Assembly (NCBI GenBank): GCA_051877705.1
Contig: JBJEJD010000099.1
Span: forward strand, 1-15,133
Origin: Coprococcus_A sp051877705
Lineage (GTDB): Bacteria > Bacillota > Clostridia > Lachnospirales > Lachnospiraceae
DNA: 15,133 bases
Direction: 5' to 3'
A program made the position numbers and the translations under genes. This document shows, in pieces, positions 1 to 6,356 of the stretch. The stretch's first letter is position 1; each line of letters begins with the position of its first letter. Below the pieces are notes generated by a model. It saw only the letters and a list, made by a program, of their open reading frames with translations. It searched no databases and was not told the DNA's origin.

Positions 1-564
1 TGGACTGTTGTGGGAAGCGGTGCGGTGATCGTGACAGATGAGGATATGAAAGGAAAGGGTATTGCCAGGGTGATGGCGGCTACACCGGGACGAATTGTTG
101 ATTTTGGCGTGAAGGATTCTCTCAATATGGGCGCCTGCATGGCGCCTGCTGCCTGTGATACTATTTGCCAGCATATGCTGGATTTTAACAGACGGCCGGA
201 AGATTATGACGCAATTATTACCGGTGACCTGGGAAGTGTGGGACAGAAGATTCTCTTCGATCTGACGGAAGAACAGGGATATGATATTCGGAAGCAGCAT
301 CTGGACTGCGGAATGCTGATTTATGATCCGAAGACGCAGGATACGCATGCAGGGGGCAGCGGCTGCGGCTGCAGTGCCGTGACACTGGCGGCGTATATTC
401 TGCCGAATATCAAAAGAAAGGAATGGAAGCGCGTTTTATTTATTCCGACGGGTGCACTGCTGTCGACAGTCAGTTTTAATGAAGGACAGAGTGTACCGGG
501 GATTGCCCATGCCCTTGTATTGGAGGCAATGTGTGGGACAGGGGACGGTTCTGTGTCCCGTTAA
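1..564 (+). CDS. spoVAD: Stage V sporulation protein AD, 3' part (5' end outside window)
   Basis: SpoVAD belongs to the SpoVA machinery that moves dipicolinic acid into the forespore. It has a thiolase/ketoacyl-synthase-like fold and binds dipicolinate. The frame is open from base 1 (codons 1-9 read W-T-V, then V-G-S-G-A), which matches the family's internal WTV(T)GSGA stretch, so about the first 150 residues are missing and the GTG at 10 is not a real start. Family-typical stretches follow: DSLNMGACMAPAA, the ITGDLGSVGQ region, LDCGMLIYD, HAGGSGCGCSAV, and a C-terminal FNEGQSVPGIAHALVLE. The family normally ends about there. Here about ten further residues (GTGDGSVSR at the end) and the TAA come from a 26-bp inverted repeat. 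No spoVAE follows; the next gene is convergent marR. Identification is firm; the altered C-terminus is seen directly, and its effect is unknown. Confidence 0.93.
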   Translation, partial: WTVVGSGAVIVTDEDMKGKGIARVMAATPGRIVDFGVKDSLNMGACMAPAACDTICQHMLDFNRRPEDYDAIITGDLGSVGQKILFDLTEEQGYDIRKQHLDCGMLIYDPKTQDTHAGGSGCGCSAVTLAAYILPNIKRKEWKRVLFIPTGALLSTVSFNEGQSVPGIAHALVLEAMCGTGDGSVSR

Positions 565-592
565 TTCGGGACACAGAACCGTCCCCTGTCCC
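535..592. repeat. Perfect 26-bp inverted repeat (REP/MITE-like), possible bidirectional terminator
   Basis: Bases 535-560 (starting GGGACAGGGGACGG) are the exact reverse complement of 567-592, with a 6-base loop TTAATT. Beyond the arms a weaker match continues after one mismatch. The GC-rich palindrome sits exactly between two convergent genes. Its left arm encodes the last residues of SpoVAD, its loop holds that gene's TAA, and its right arm abuts the marR TAG at 593. There is no T-run on either side, so it is not a classical intrinsic terminator, although the hairpin could still block or protect both 3' ends. From general knowledge, GGGACAGGGGAC...GTGTCCC palindromes recur in clostridial genomes and resemble REP sequences mobilised by IS200/RAYT-type transposases. 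No transposase is present here and I cannot count copies. Confidence 0.85.
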
Positions 593-1006
593 CTACAGAC
601 CTGCCAGTAAGCGAAGGTTCTTTTTTAATATTTCCTGTTCATCTTCCGGAATATCGATCATGATATCATGATTGGCTTCATCGATGATCTTCAGAATAGG
701 CTCTTCCAGGCTCTTTCCTTTTTCTGTCAGTACCACTTCAATATAACGTCTGTCTTCAACACTGACATGACGGTTCAGCAGTCCTTTTTTCTCCATACGG
801 TCAAGAATACCGGATATTGTCGAATTCTCAAGCTTCAGTTCAGAAGCAATTTCCTTCGGGGTTGTTTTTTCGCCTTTCCACAGGCAGTGCATGACGCCGT
901 ACTGAATGGGTGTAACGTCAAATGGTTCCAGACGGCGGCTGATTTCCTGAAAAACTTTGTGCTGAGATGTTGTCAGCAGATAATTAATACATTGATTCAG
1001 TTCCAT
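593..1006 (-). CDS. MarR-family winged-helix transcriptional regulator
   Basis: The 137-residue protein has the length and layout of a MarR dimeric repressor. There is an N-terminal helical dimerisation segment (about 1-35), a winged helix with the recognition helix around 47-75 (TTPKEIASELKLENSTISGILDR), and a wing bearing the typical D-R-R (85-87, SVEDRRYIEVVLTEKG). A C-terminal helix completes the dimer interface. The ATG at 1004-1006 is the only candidate start. GAAGGAG lies about 15 bases upstream, which is rather far, with a nearer weak AGAG. The gene is divergent from crt and convergent with spoVAD. A TTGACA-N17-TAACAT promoter precedes it, with a quasi-palindrome just downstream of the -10 that recurs at crt and bcd. 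I infer autoregulation and control of butyryl-CoA genes, possibly in response to an acyl-CoA or acid. The family call is firm; the ligand is unknown. Confidence 0.92.
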   Translation of the reverse strand: MELNQCINYLLTTSQHKVFQEISRRLEPFDVTPIQYGVMHCLWKGEKTTPKEIASELKLENSTISGILDRMEKKGLLNRHVSVEDRRYIEVVLTEKGKSLEEPILKIIDEANHDIMIDIPEDEQEILKKNLRLLAGL

Positions 1007-1062
1007 ATAATCTCTAAAATAACTCCTTCTCCGTGATAATGCTTTATTGATCTTATTATCAT

Positions 1063-1082
1063 TGCAAATAGTTTGTATACTA
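1063..1082. promoter_or_regulatory. Candidate MarR operator, copy A (marR promoter)
   Basis: The sequence TGCAAA-TAG-TTTGTA (1063-1077) is an inverted repeat with one mismatch per arm pair, and it continues as TACTA. The same unit, TGCAAAT-NN-TTTGTAT-R-CTA, occurs at 1302-1321 before crt, and a one-base-longer form occurs at 8399-8414 before bcd. It sits at the predicted marR transcription start. Binding by the adjacent MarR protein is inferred from position and recurrence. Confidence 0.55.
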
Positions 1083-1087
1083 TTTAT

Positions 1088-1116
1088 ATGTTAATGGTCT
1101 TTTGTAAAGTTGTCAA
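1088..1116 (-). promoter_or_regulatory. Predicted SigA-type promoter of marR
   Basis: On the minus strand TTGACA (1111-1116) is followed after exactly 17 bases by TAACAT (1088-1093). Transcription would begin near 1080-1083 and run into marR, giving a leader of about 75 bases. The quasi-palindrome at 1063-1077 lies at the predicted start, as expected for autorepression. It is called on spacing and consensus only. Confidence 0.6.
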
Positions 1117-1230
1117 GATATTTCCCAAAAAACCTGTGTTTATTTTCTAACAAAATTGATGCCAACTAGCAGAAAAAAAGTAAAAAAAGGGGTAATAGGC
1201 TTAAATTCGTTAATAATACACAAAAAACGA

Positions 1231-1248
1231 TTGTGATTTTTATAACAT
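1231..1248. promoter_or_regulatory. Weak Rex-like operator candidate upstream of crt
   Basis: TTGTGAT-TTTT-ATAACAT matches the Rex consensus TTGTTAA-N4-TTAACAA at 10 of 14 specified bases with the correct spacing. Rex is the NADH/NAD-sensing repressor known to control crt-bcd type operons in clostridia. The site lies upstream of the predicted -35 rather than over the promoter, and AT-rich DNA yields such matches by chance, so this is only a candidate. Confidence 0.22.
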
Positions 1249-1265
1249 AATTTAGCAGAAAAAGG

Positions 1266-1294
1266 TAGACAAAATATACTTCGCGATATATACT
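1266..1294 (+). promoter_or_regulatory. Predicted SigA-type promoter of crt
   Basis: TAGACA (1266-1271) and TATACT (1289-1294) are separated by 17 bases. The transcription start would fall near 1301, placing operator copy B directly at the start and just after it. Crt begins about 85 bases downstream. Confidence 0.6.
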
Positions 1295-1301
1295 AATGGT
1301 G

Positions 1302-1321
1302 TGCAAATGATTTGTATGCTA
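1302..1321. promoter_or_regulatory. Candidate MarR operator, copy B (crt promoter)
   Basis: TGCAAA-TGA-TTTGTA (1302-1316), continuing to GCTA at 1321, matches copy A at all but three or four positions over 20 bases. It sits immediately downstream of the predicted crt -10, a position where a bound repressor would block initiation or clearance. The regulator is inferred, not shown. Confidence 0.55.
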
Positions 1322-1385
1322 ATAATTAATACAAAAAACTACTAGCACAAAAATATATAGCGCAGAATGTTTTAGGAGGATGGAT

Positions 1386-2162
1386 ATGAACAATTTATTA
1401 ATGGAAGTTGAAAACGAAGTAGCAGTTGTAACAATTAACAGACCAAAGTCATTAAACGCTCTGAACAGTGAGACTCTGGCAGAACTTGACCAGTGCTTTG
1501 GTGAGATTGCAGAACGTAAAGATATTAAAGTTGTTATTTTAACAGGTTCCGGTACAAAGTCATTCGTTGCCGGCGCTGATATTTCTGAAATGGTGAATGC
1601 AACACCTGCAGAAGGAAGAAAGATGGGTATGCTGGCCAAGGCAGCTTTCCTGAAACTGGAAACAATGCCTCAGGTTACAATTGCTGCAGTTAACGGTTAT
1701 GCACTTGGCGGTGGCTGTGAGATCTCCATGGCGTGTGATATCCGTATTGCTGCTGAAAATGCAAAATTTGCCCAGCCGGAAACAGGTCTTGGTATTCTTC
1801 CGGGATTTGGCGGTACACAGCGTCTGGCCCGTCTGGTTGGCAAGGGCCGTGCAAAAGAGTTGATCTTTACATGTGATCAGATTGATGCCCAGGAAGCTTA
1901 CAGAATCGGTCTGGCCAACAAGGTTGTTCCACAGGCTGAACTGCTTGATACATGTAAGGCTATGGCTGCAAAGATCATGTCCAAGGGCAGCTATGCAATC
2001 TCCCTTGCAAAAGAAGCTATCAATACAGGTATGGATACAGATCTTTCAAGTGGTCTTACTCTGGAAGCGGATCTGTTTGGTCTGTCCTTTGCGACACACG
2101 ATAAAAAGGAAGGTATGACTGCATTCCTTGAGAAGCGTAAAGCTGATCTTACAGATTTCTAA
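1386..2162 (+). CDS. crt: Crotonase / 3-hydroxybutyryl-CoA dehydratase (enoyl-CoA hydratase family)
   Basis: This cytoplasmic enzyme reversibly dehydrates 3-hydroxybutyryl-CoA to crotonyl-CoA, the step before Bcd/Etf in butyrate formation. The 258-residue length is usual for the family. Visible family features are the oxyanion-hole strand FVAGADI (60-66), the ALGGGCE segment with glutamate 112, and the second catalytic glutamate 132 in QPETGLGILPGFGGTQRL. These are the two acids expected of a true hydratase. AGGAGG at 1374-1379 lies six bases before the ATG at 1386; the ATG at 1380 overlaps that site and is less likely. The gene has its own promoter and candidate operator, is divergent from marR and is followed by a hairpin and a permease. 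Thiolase and hbd are not adjacent. The family is certain; crotonase as the substrate role rests on the bcd-etf context. Confidence 0.92.
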   Translation: MNNLLMEVENEVAVVTINRPKSLNALNSETLAELDQCFGEIAERKDIKVVILTGSGTKSFVAGADISEMVNATPAEGRKMGMLAKAAFLKLETMPQVTIAAVNGYALGGGCEISMACDIRIAAENAKFAQPETGLGILPGFGGTQRLARLVGKGRAKELIFTCDQIDAQEAYRIGLANKVVPQAELLDTCKAMAAKIMSKGSYAISLAKEAINTGMDTDLSSGLTLEADLFGLSFATHDKKEGMTAFLEKRKADLTDF

Positions 2163-2202
2163 TATTTGAGACTGGCATCAGATAAGTAAAAACTCAGAAT
2201 AG

Positions 2203-2249
2203 CTGAAAATCCAACCGGTAGGGATGAGAAAATCCGGCTGGATTTTCAG
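2203..2249 (+). terminator. Intergenic hairpin between crt and permease (terminator or attenuator)
   Basis: Arms 2203-2218 and 2234-2249 pair over 16 bases with one A-C mismatch around a 15-base loop. The sequence after it is T-rich (TTGGTTTACTCGTTTATATG) but has no compact T-run. It would probably reduce read-through from crt into the permease or stabilise the crt 3' end. I see no convincing separate permease promoter, so partial read-through is plausible. Confidence 0.55.
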
Positions 2250-2292
2250 TTGGTTTACTCGTTTATATGTTGTTTATTATTTAGGAGAGAGT

Positions 2293-3609
2293 ATGAATAT
2301 TCATATTTTAGTATTAGTTATTGCCATTATTTTATTCGGTATTCTGGCTTTCAAGCAGATGAGCGCTTTGATTCTGGCACCGCTGGTTACGATTTTTGTT
2401 ATTGTATGTTCAGGTCTGCCGATTCTCGACAGTTTGAAAAATGCTTTCATGCCGGCTGCATCAGATTATATTACCAGTTACTTTCTGACATTTTTCGTAG
2501 GTGCCTTATTTGGTGCCGTTTATCAGTACACGGGTGCGGCTGAATCTATCGCACGGGCGATTGCCGGTCTTTGCCACGGCAAATTCGTTGCACCAATTAT
2601 CATGTGCATCACCGGTATTCTGACATTTGGCGGTGTCAGCGGTTTCGTTGTATTCTTTGTTATTTACCCGATTGCCCTGAACCTTTTTAAGGAGGGGAAT
2701 CTGACAAGACGACTGATTCCTGCTGCTATTTCTGCCGGATGCTGGACCTGGTCGATGAGTGGTCCTGGTTCTCCGTCCATACAGAATGTTATAGCTATGG
2801 ATAATCTTGGCACCCCTTCAACGGCTGCATTCCTCCCTTCTTTAATTACAACCGTTGTCATGTTCCTGCTTATTTTTGTATGGTTGGAGATGAGGGCAAG
2901 AAGCTTTACGAAGAAAGGTATCGTTTTCAATGATCCTTCTTTGAAATATCAATTATCCGAAGACGAGCTCCCAGATCCAAATGAAAAACGGGATCTGCCA
3001 AACGTTGTTGCAGCTCTGCTGCCGATCATTTTGATTCTTGTGTTATTTAATAATCCTATGCATCCGTTTCCTGTAGAAACCTCTGTTTTTGCAGGTGTTG
3101 TTCTGGCTACACTTCTTATGTTCAGACGTATAAATGGTATCAACCAGTGGATTACTGTTTTCAATAAAGGTGCGGCAGATTCTGGTGTGGCAATTCTTAA
3201 TACGGCCATTGTTGTAGGCTTTGGCGGTGTTGTTAAGAATACACAGGGCTTTACAGATCTGGTAGAAGCCTTGAAGAGTATGTCGATGCCTCCATTGGTA
3301 TTTGTCATGATTACAGTTGCTATCTGTGCCGGTGCCTGTGGTTCTGCTTCAGGTGGTATGGGTGTTGCTTTCAATGCATTGAAGAGTACTTATATTGAAA
3401 TGGGTGTATCCCTTCCTTATGTACACAGAATTGCAGCTATTGCAGCCGGTACATTGGATACACTGCCTCATCAGGGCGCTCAGATCACATTGCTTGGTAT
3501 CTGTAAGCTGACCCACAAGGAAGCTTACTGGGATATCGCGGTCACTCAGATTATTATTCCATTTATTTGCTGCGGCGTATTTATTGTACTGGCTTCAATG
3601 GGATTGTAA
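2293..3609 (+). CDS. GntP-like family permease (organic acid / hydroxy-acid:H+ symporter type)
   Basis: This is a 438-residue integral membrane protein with roughly a dozen hydrophobic segments, beginning immediately (NIHILVLVIAIILFGILAF). A charged cytoplasmic loop (about 205-238) divides two halves. Conserved-looking loops are FGGVSGFVVFFVIYPIA, SMSGPGSPSIQN and ACGSASGGMGVAFNAL, and a late TLDTLPHQGAQITLL. These glycine/serine/proline loops and the length fit the GntP/citrate-transporter group, which includes gluconate and D-3-hydroxybutyrate permeases. AGGAGAG at 2283-2289 precedes the ATG at 2293; an open frame extends back to 2224 but would run through the hairpin and lacks a ribosome site. 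Co-direction with crt suggests import or export of a C4 acid or related substrate, but the substrate cannot be read from sequence. Confidence 0.8.
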   Translation: MNIHILVLVIAIILFGILAFKQMSALILAPLVTIFVIVCSGLPILDSLKNAFMPAASDYITSYFLTFFVGALFGAVYQYTGAAESIARAIAGLCHGKFVAPIIMCITGILTFGGVSGFVVFFVIYPIALNLFKEGNLTRRLIPAAISAGCWTWSMSGPGSPSIQNVIAMDNLGTPSTAAFLPSLITTVVMFLLIFVWLEMRARSFTKKGIVFNDPSLKYQLSEDELPDPNEKRDLPNVVAALLPIILILVLFNNPMHPFPVETSVFAGVVLATLLMFRRINGINQWITVFNKGAADSGVAILNTAIVVGFGGVVKNTQGFTDLVEALKSMSMPPLVFVMITVAICAGACGSASGGMGVAFNALKSTYIEMGVSLPYVHRIAAIAAGTLDTLPHQGAQITLLGICKLTHKEAYWDIAVTQIIIPFICCGVFIVLASMGL

Positions 3610-3645
3610 ATCAGATAGGACATAATAAAATATAGAATGAAGGTG

Positions 3646-3697
3646 CTGTCCGGAGCCTGCAGATAATGAATTGTTTGCAGGAATGGACAGTATTTTT
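3646..3697 (+). terminator. Intrinsic terminator after the permease
   Basis: An outer stem CTGTCC (3646-3651) / GGACAG (3685-3690) and an inner stem CTGCA/TGCAG, with small internal loops, are followed at once by TATTTTTCTT. This structure plus T-run ends the crt-permease direction and precedes the promoter of the next gene. Confidence 0.6.
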
Positions 3698-3698
3698 C

Positions 3699-3727
3699 TT
3701 GCAGTTTTTTCTGGTAGTATGTATAAT
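3699..3727 (+). promoter_or_regulatory. Predicted SigA-type promoter of the AAA+ ATPase gene
   Basis: TTGCAG (3699-3704), a 17-base spacer and a perfect TATAAT (3722-3727) precede the gene by about 40 bases. The ribosome site AGGAG at 3757-3761 is seven bases before the ATG at 3769. The ATPase therefore looks monocistronic. Confidence 0.65.
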
Positions 3728-3768
3728 TATAAGAGCTTATATTAAAAATATGCAAAAGGAGTACCGAT

Positions 3769-5253
3769 ATGCCTGTATTTGATTTTAGCGACACATCTGA
3801 CAATAAAAAAGCTTCTGAATGTACTTATACGACATTTCGTTCTAATGAGTCGGAACCATCGCCTGAGAAGCCGATTCTTCTTTTGGACAATTATAAAAGA
3901 CAATGGAAGCATCATTCCTGTGGTATGTTTACCAATCCGGTCAAGAAGACAGCTTTTGAATTCAAAGAGGAAGACGGAACCTTCAGTGCGGATATTCTGA
4001 AGGTGGATGCCCGGTTTGTCAGCTTGCTGCGCTGGCTGGGGGAAAATCATATTAATGTGCGTCTGTCCGGTAAAAATATGCCGGAGGGATATGCTGTCTA
4101 TAAGATTCGGGAGATTGCTTTCGGAGGCGGTACCAAGCTTTCTGCTGAGGATGGTTTCCTGCAGTTCATGATTGAGAGACTGCTTGCCAGCAGTGCTCCG
4201 ACGGAAGAAGTGGAGGATGAGGACCAGGAAGAAATGGGCGACAGTATGAAGCTTACCAGTCTGCAGAGTATTACTGATTTTATGACCTGTGCCGGCAGAA
4301 CGCTGCCGGACAATATCCGTCTCTGGGCACGCAGAAATCTTGCTGTTGCCAGATCCAATGAAGTTACGCCTGAGGAGAGGCGTCATGCGCAGCGTGCCCT
4401 TTCTATTATGATGAATATTCAGTGGAAACATAATTATTTTGAATCCATCGATCCACAGGAGGCTCGCCGCATTCTTGATGAAGAACTCTACGGGATGGAA
4501 CGGGTTAAGCAGAGGATCATTGAGACGATTATACAGATCAATCGTACCCATACATTGCCGGCCTATGGCCTTTTGCTGGTGGGACCTGCAGGAACCGGCA
4601 AATCACAGATTGCTTATGCTGTTGCCCGTATTCTAAAGCTTCCGTGGACAACGTTGGATATGAGTTCTATCAACGATCCGGAACAGCTGACAGGAAGTTC
4701 ACGTATTTATGCCAATGCCAAGCCGGGCATTATTATGGAAGCATTTTCAATGGCAGGTGAGTCGAATCTTGTCTTTATCATCAATGAGCTGGACAAAGCT
4801 GCGGCAGGAAAAGGCAATGGCAATCCGGCGGATGTACTTCTGACGCTCTTAGACAATCTTGGTTTTACCGATAATTATATCGAATGTATGGTTCCGACTG
4901 TGGGTGTTTATCCTATCGCTACAGCCAATGACAAGAATCAGATCAGCGCACCGCTCATGTCCCGTTTTGCTGTCATTGAGATTCCTGATTACACACCAGA
5001 TGAGAAAAAGATTATTTTTTCGAAATATGCGCTGCCGAAGGTTTTGAAGCGTATGGGGCTTCATGAGAATGAATGTGTTGTAACGGGAGAAGCTCTTGAT
5101 GCTGTTATTGAAAATTTTGCTGACACCACTGGTATTCGTGATCTGGAGCAGGCTGCGGAACATCTGGCGGCCAATGCCCTTTATCAGATAGAGGTCAACC
5201 ATGTAACCGAAGTAGTATTTGATGCGGAAATGGTACAGAATCTTTTTGCTTAA
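3769..5253 (+). CDS. Lon-like AAA+ ATPase lacking a protease domain
   Basis: A 494-residue protein whose C-terminal half (about 233-494) reads like the AAA+ module of Lon. It has ILDEELYGMERVKQRI before the domain, Walker A GPAGTGKS (272-279), an INDPEQLTGSSRIYANAKPG segment, sensor 1 asparagine (387, IATAND), arginine finger R399, the EIPDYTPDEK turn, and sensor 2 arginine R457 (TGIRDLEQ). Walker B reads VFIINE (335-340): the magnesium-binding aspartate is replaced by N339, while catalytic E340 remains. There is no serine-lysine protease domain; the protein ends after the lid. The N-terminal 230 residues, including an acidic stretch (146-156), match nothing I recognise and are not an evident Lon substrate domain. 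It is likely a cytoplasmic remodelling or chaperone-like ATPase of unknown target. It stands alone between terminators, so the context gives no function. Confidence 0.82.
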   Translation: MPVFDFSDTSDNKKASECTYTTFRSNESEPSPEKPILLLDNYKRQWKHHSCGMFTNPVKKTAFEFKEEDGTFSADILKVDARFVSLLRWLGENHINVRLSGKNMPEGYAVYKIREIAFGGGTKLSAEDGFLQFMIERLLASSAPTEEVEDEDQEEMGDSMKLTSLQSITDFMTCAGRTLPDNIRLWARRNLAVARSNEVTPEERRHAQRALSIMMNIQWKHNYFESIDPQEARRILDEELYGMERVKQRIIETIIQINRTHTLPAYGLLLVGPAGTGKSQIAYAVARILKLPWTTLDMSSINDPEQLTGSSRIYANAKPGIIMEAFSMAGESNLVFIINELDKAAAGKGNGNPADVLLTLLDNLGFTDNYIECMVPTVGVYPIATANDKNQISAPLMSRFAVIEIPDYTPDEKKIIFSKYALPKVLKRMGLHENECVVTGEALDAVIENFADTTGIRDLEQAAEHLAANALYQIEVNHVTEVVFDAEMVQNLFA

Positions 5254-5283
5254 GCAGGTTAATACGTATTTAATAATAAGCCA

Positions 5284-5321
5284 AAGGCCGATGGAAAACA
5301 GATTTTGTTCCCATCGGCCTT
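5284..5321. terminator. Bidirectional terminator between AAA+ gene and etfA
   Basis: Perfect 11-bp arms AAGGCCGATGG (5284-5294) and CCATCGGCCTT (5311-5321) surround a 16-base loop between convergent genes. Read on the minus strand, the stem is followed by a T-rich TTTGGCTTATTATT tract. On the plus strand the downstream sequence is A-rich after a short TTAT. It most likely ends the bcd-etfBA transcript and also serves the ATPase gene. Confidence 0.65.
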
Positions 5322-5352
5322 ATGTATATAAAAAGAAGAAAAAAAGAGTGGC

Positions 5353-6342
5353 CTATATTAAATTTTTAATTGCTGTATTGAGTTTTGGCAGGATCTTGTT
5401 GAGATCTCCAACGATACCCAGGTCTGCAATACCAAAGATTGGAGCACCTTCATCTTTGTTGATGGCAATGATATAATCAGAATTCTCCATACCGGCAGCA
5501 TGCTGAATCGCACCGGAGATACCGCAGGCAAGATACAGATCAGGTCTTACAGTTTTACCGGTCTGACCTACCTGACGGTCGCTGCTGATCCATCCGGAAT
5601 CAACGCAGGCTCTGGATGCAGAAACTTCACCGCCGAGGGTAGCTGCCAGTTCTTCAAGAAGCTTAAAGTTATCGGCATTGCCGACACCACGTCCGCCGGA
5701 GACAAGAATCTTTGCTTCTGTGATATCCACTGTTTTATGATCTGTTTTAACGGTTTCCAGGACTTTGACATTCATATCGGCGTTTGAGAATGTCACATGG
5801 AACTGTTCAATGTCACCGGTTCTTGCAGCATCTGCATCAAGGGATTTCATAACGCCCGGACGTACCGTTGCCATCTGAGGGCGGTGATTTTCACAGACAA
5901 TGGTAGCCATGATGTTGCCGCCGAAAGCAGGTCGTGTCATCATAAGAAGTTTTGTTTCGTCATCGATAGCCAGTGCTGTACAGTCTGCTGTAAGACCGGT
6001 GTGGACACGGGCAGATACACGAGGCGCCAGATCACGTCCGATGGAAGATGCACCATATAATACGATTTCAGGATCTTTTTCCTTGATGATGGCTGTCATG
6101 GCTTTGGCGTATGGTTCTGTTACATAGTCGGCAAGCATGGCATCATCCACAACGATGACATAATCTGCCCCGCGGGCAATGAGTTCCCGGGCTTTATCTG
6201 TAATGTTGTGGCCAAGGAGAACAGCTGCAACTTTCTGATCCAGGGCAGCGGCCAGTTTGGCTGCTTCGCCGATTAATTCAATACCAACCTTCTGAAGTTC
6301 GCCGTCTCTCTGTTCGGCGAATACAAAAATATCTTTACTCAT
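5353..6342 (-). CDS. etfA: Electron transfer flavoprotein alpha subunit
   Basis: EtfA pairs with EtfB to carry electrons to butyryl-CoA dehydrogenase. In clostridia the Bcd-EtfAB complex couples NADH-dependent crotonyl-CoA reduction to ferredoxin reduction. The 329-residue protein has the usual N-terminal Rossmann-like domain and a C-terminal FAD-binding domain (from about 208). The latter shows SGGRGVG (215-221), SRACVDSGW (243-251), QVGQTGKTV (257-265), GISGAIQH (274-281) and AINKDEGAPIF. Its ribosome site GGGGAGG overlaps the etfB stop codon, with only 14 bases between the two genes, suggesting translational coupling. It is the last gene of the operon and is followed by a stem-loop at 5284-5321. 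There is no ferredoxin-like N-terminal extension. Identification is very secure; bifurcation itself is inferred from family and operon. Confidence 0.96.
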   Translation of the reverse strand: MSKDIFVFAEQRDGELQKVGIELIGEAAKLAAALDQKVAAVLLGHNITDKARELIARGADYVIVVDDAMLADYVTEPYAKAMTAIIKEKDPEIVLYGASSIGRDLAPRVSARVHTGLTADCTALAIDDETKLLMMTRPAFGGNIMATIVCENHRPQMATVRPGVMKSLDADAARTGDIEQFHVTFSNADMNVKVLETVKTDHKTVDITEAKILVSGGRGVGNADNFKLLEELAATLGGEVSASRACVDSGWISSDRQVGQTGKTVRPDLYLACGISGAIQHAAGMENSDYIIAINKDEGAPIFGIADLGIVGDLNKILPKLNTAIKNLI

Positions 6343-6356
6343 CTGATGATCCTCCC

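Larger units (their letters stand above)
1007..1385. other. Divergent marR-crt intergenic region (379 bp)
   Basis: This AT-rich stretch has no credible open frame. It holds the marR promoter (1088-1116), operator copy A (1063-1082), the crt promoter (1266-1294), operator copy B (1302-1321), a possible weak Rex-like site (1231-1248) and the crt ribosome binding site (AGGAGG, 1374-1379). Between about 1117 and 1230 I see only A/T-rich DNA with runs of A and no obvious structured RNA. The crt leader would be about 85 bases long. Confidence 0.6.

Noticed and set aside
668..1036. Plus-strand open frame of 122 codons opposite marR
   Set aside because: Shadow of the MarR gene, whose winged-helix motifs are clear on the other strand.
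1094..1300. Riboswitch or small RNA in the marR-crt gap
   Set aside because: The DNA is A/T-rich with A-runs; I find no conserved aptamer core or stable paired stems. The predicted crt leader of about 85 bases is too short and unstructured for a known class.
2224..2292. N-terminal extension of the permease by 23 residues
   Set aside because: It would be translated through the 2203-2249 hairpin and has no ribosome site. The ATG at 2293 has AGGAGAG at good spacing and begins directly with a membrane segment.
3699..3727. Sporulation-sigma promoter for the AAA+ gene
   Set aside because: The -35/-10 pair fits the SigA consensus with a 17-base spacer, and I see no convincing SigE, SigF or SigG boxes.
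3742..4551. Antisense open frame of 269 codons opposite the AAA+ gene
   Set aside because: It overlaps the promoter-proximal half of a gene with a consensus promoter, ribosome site and clear AAA+ motifs. It has no ribosome site or domain of its own.
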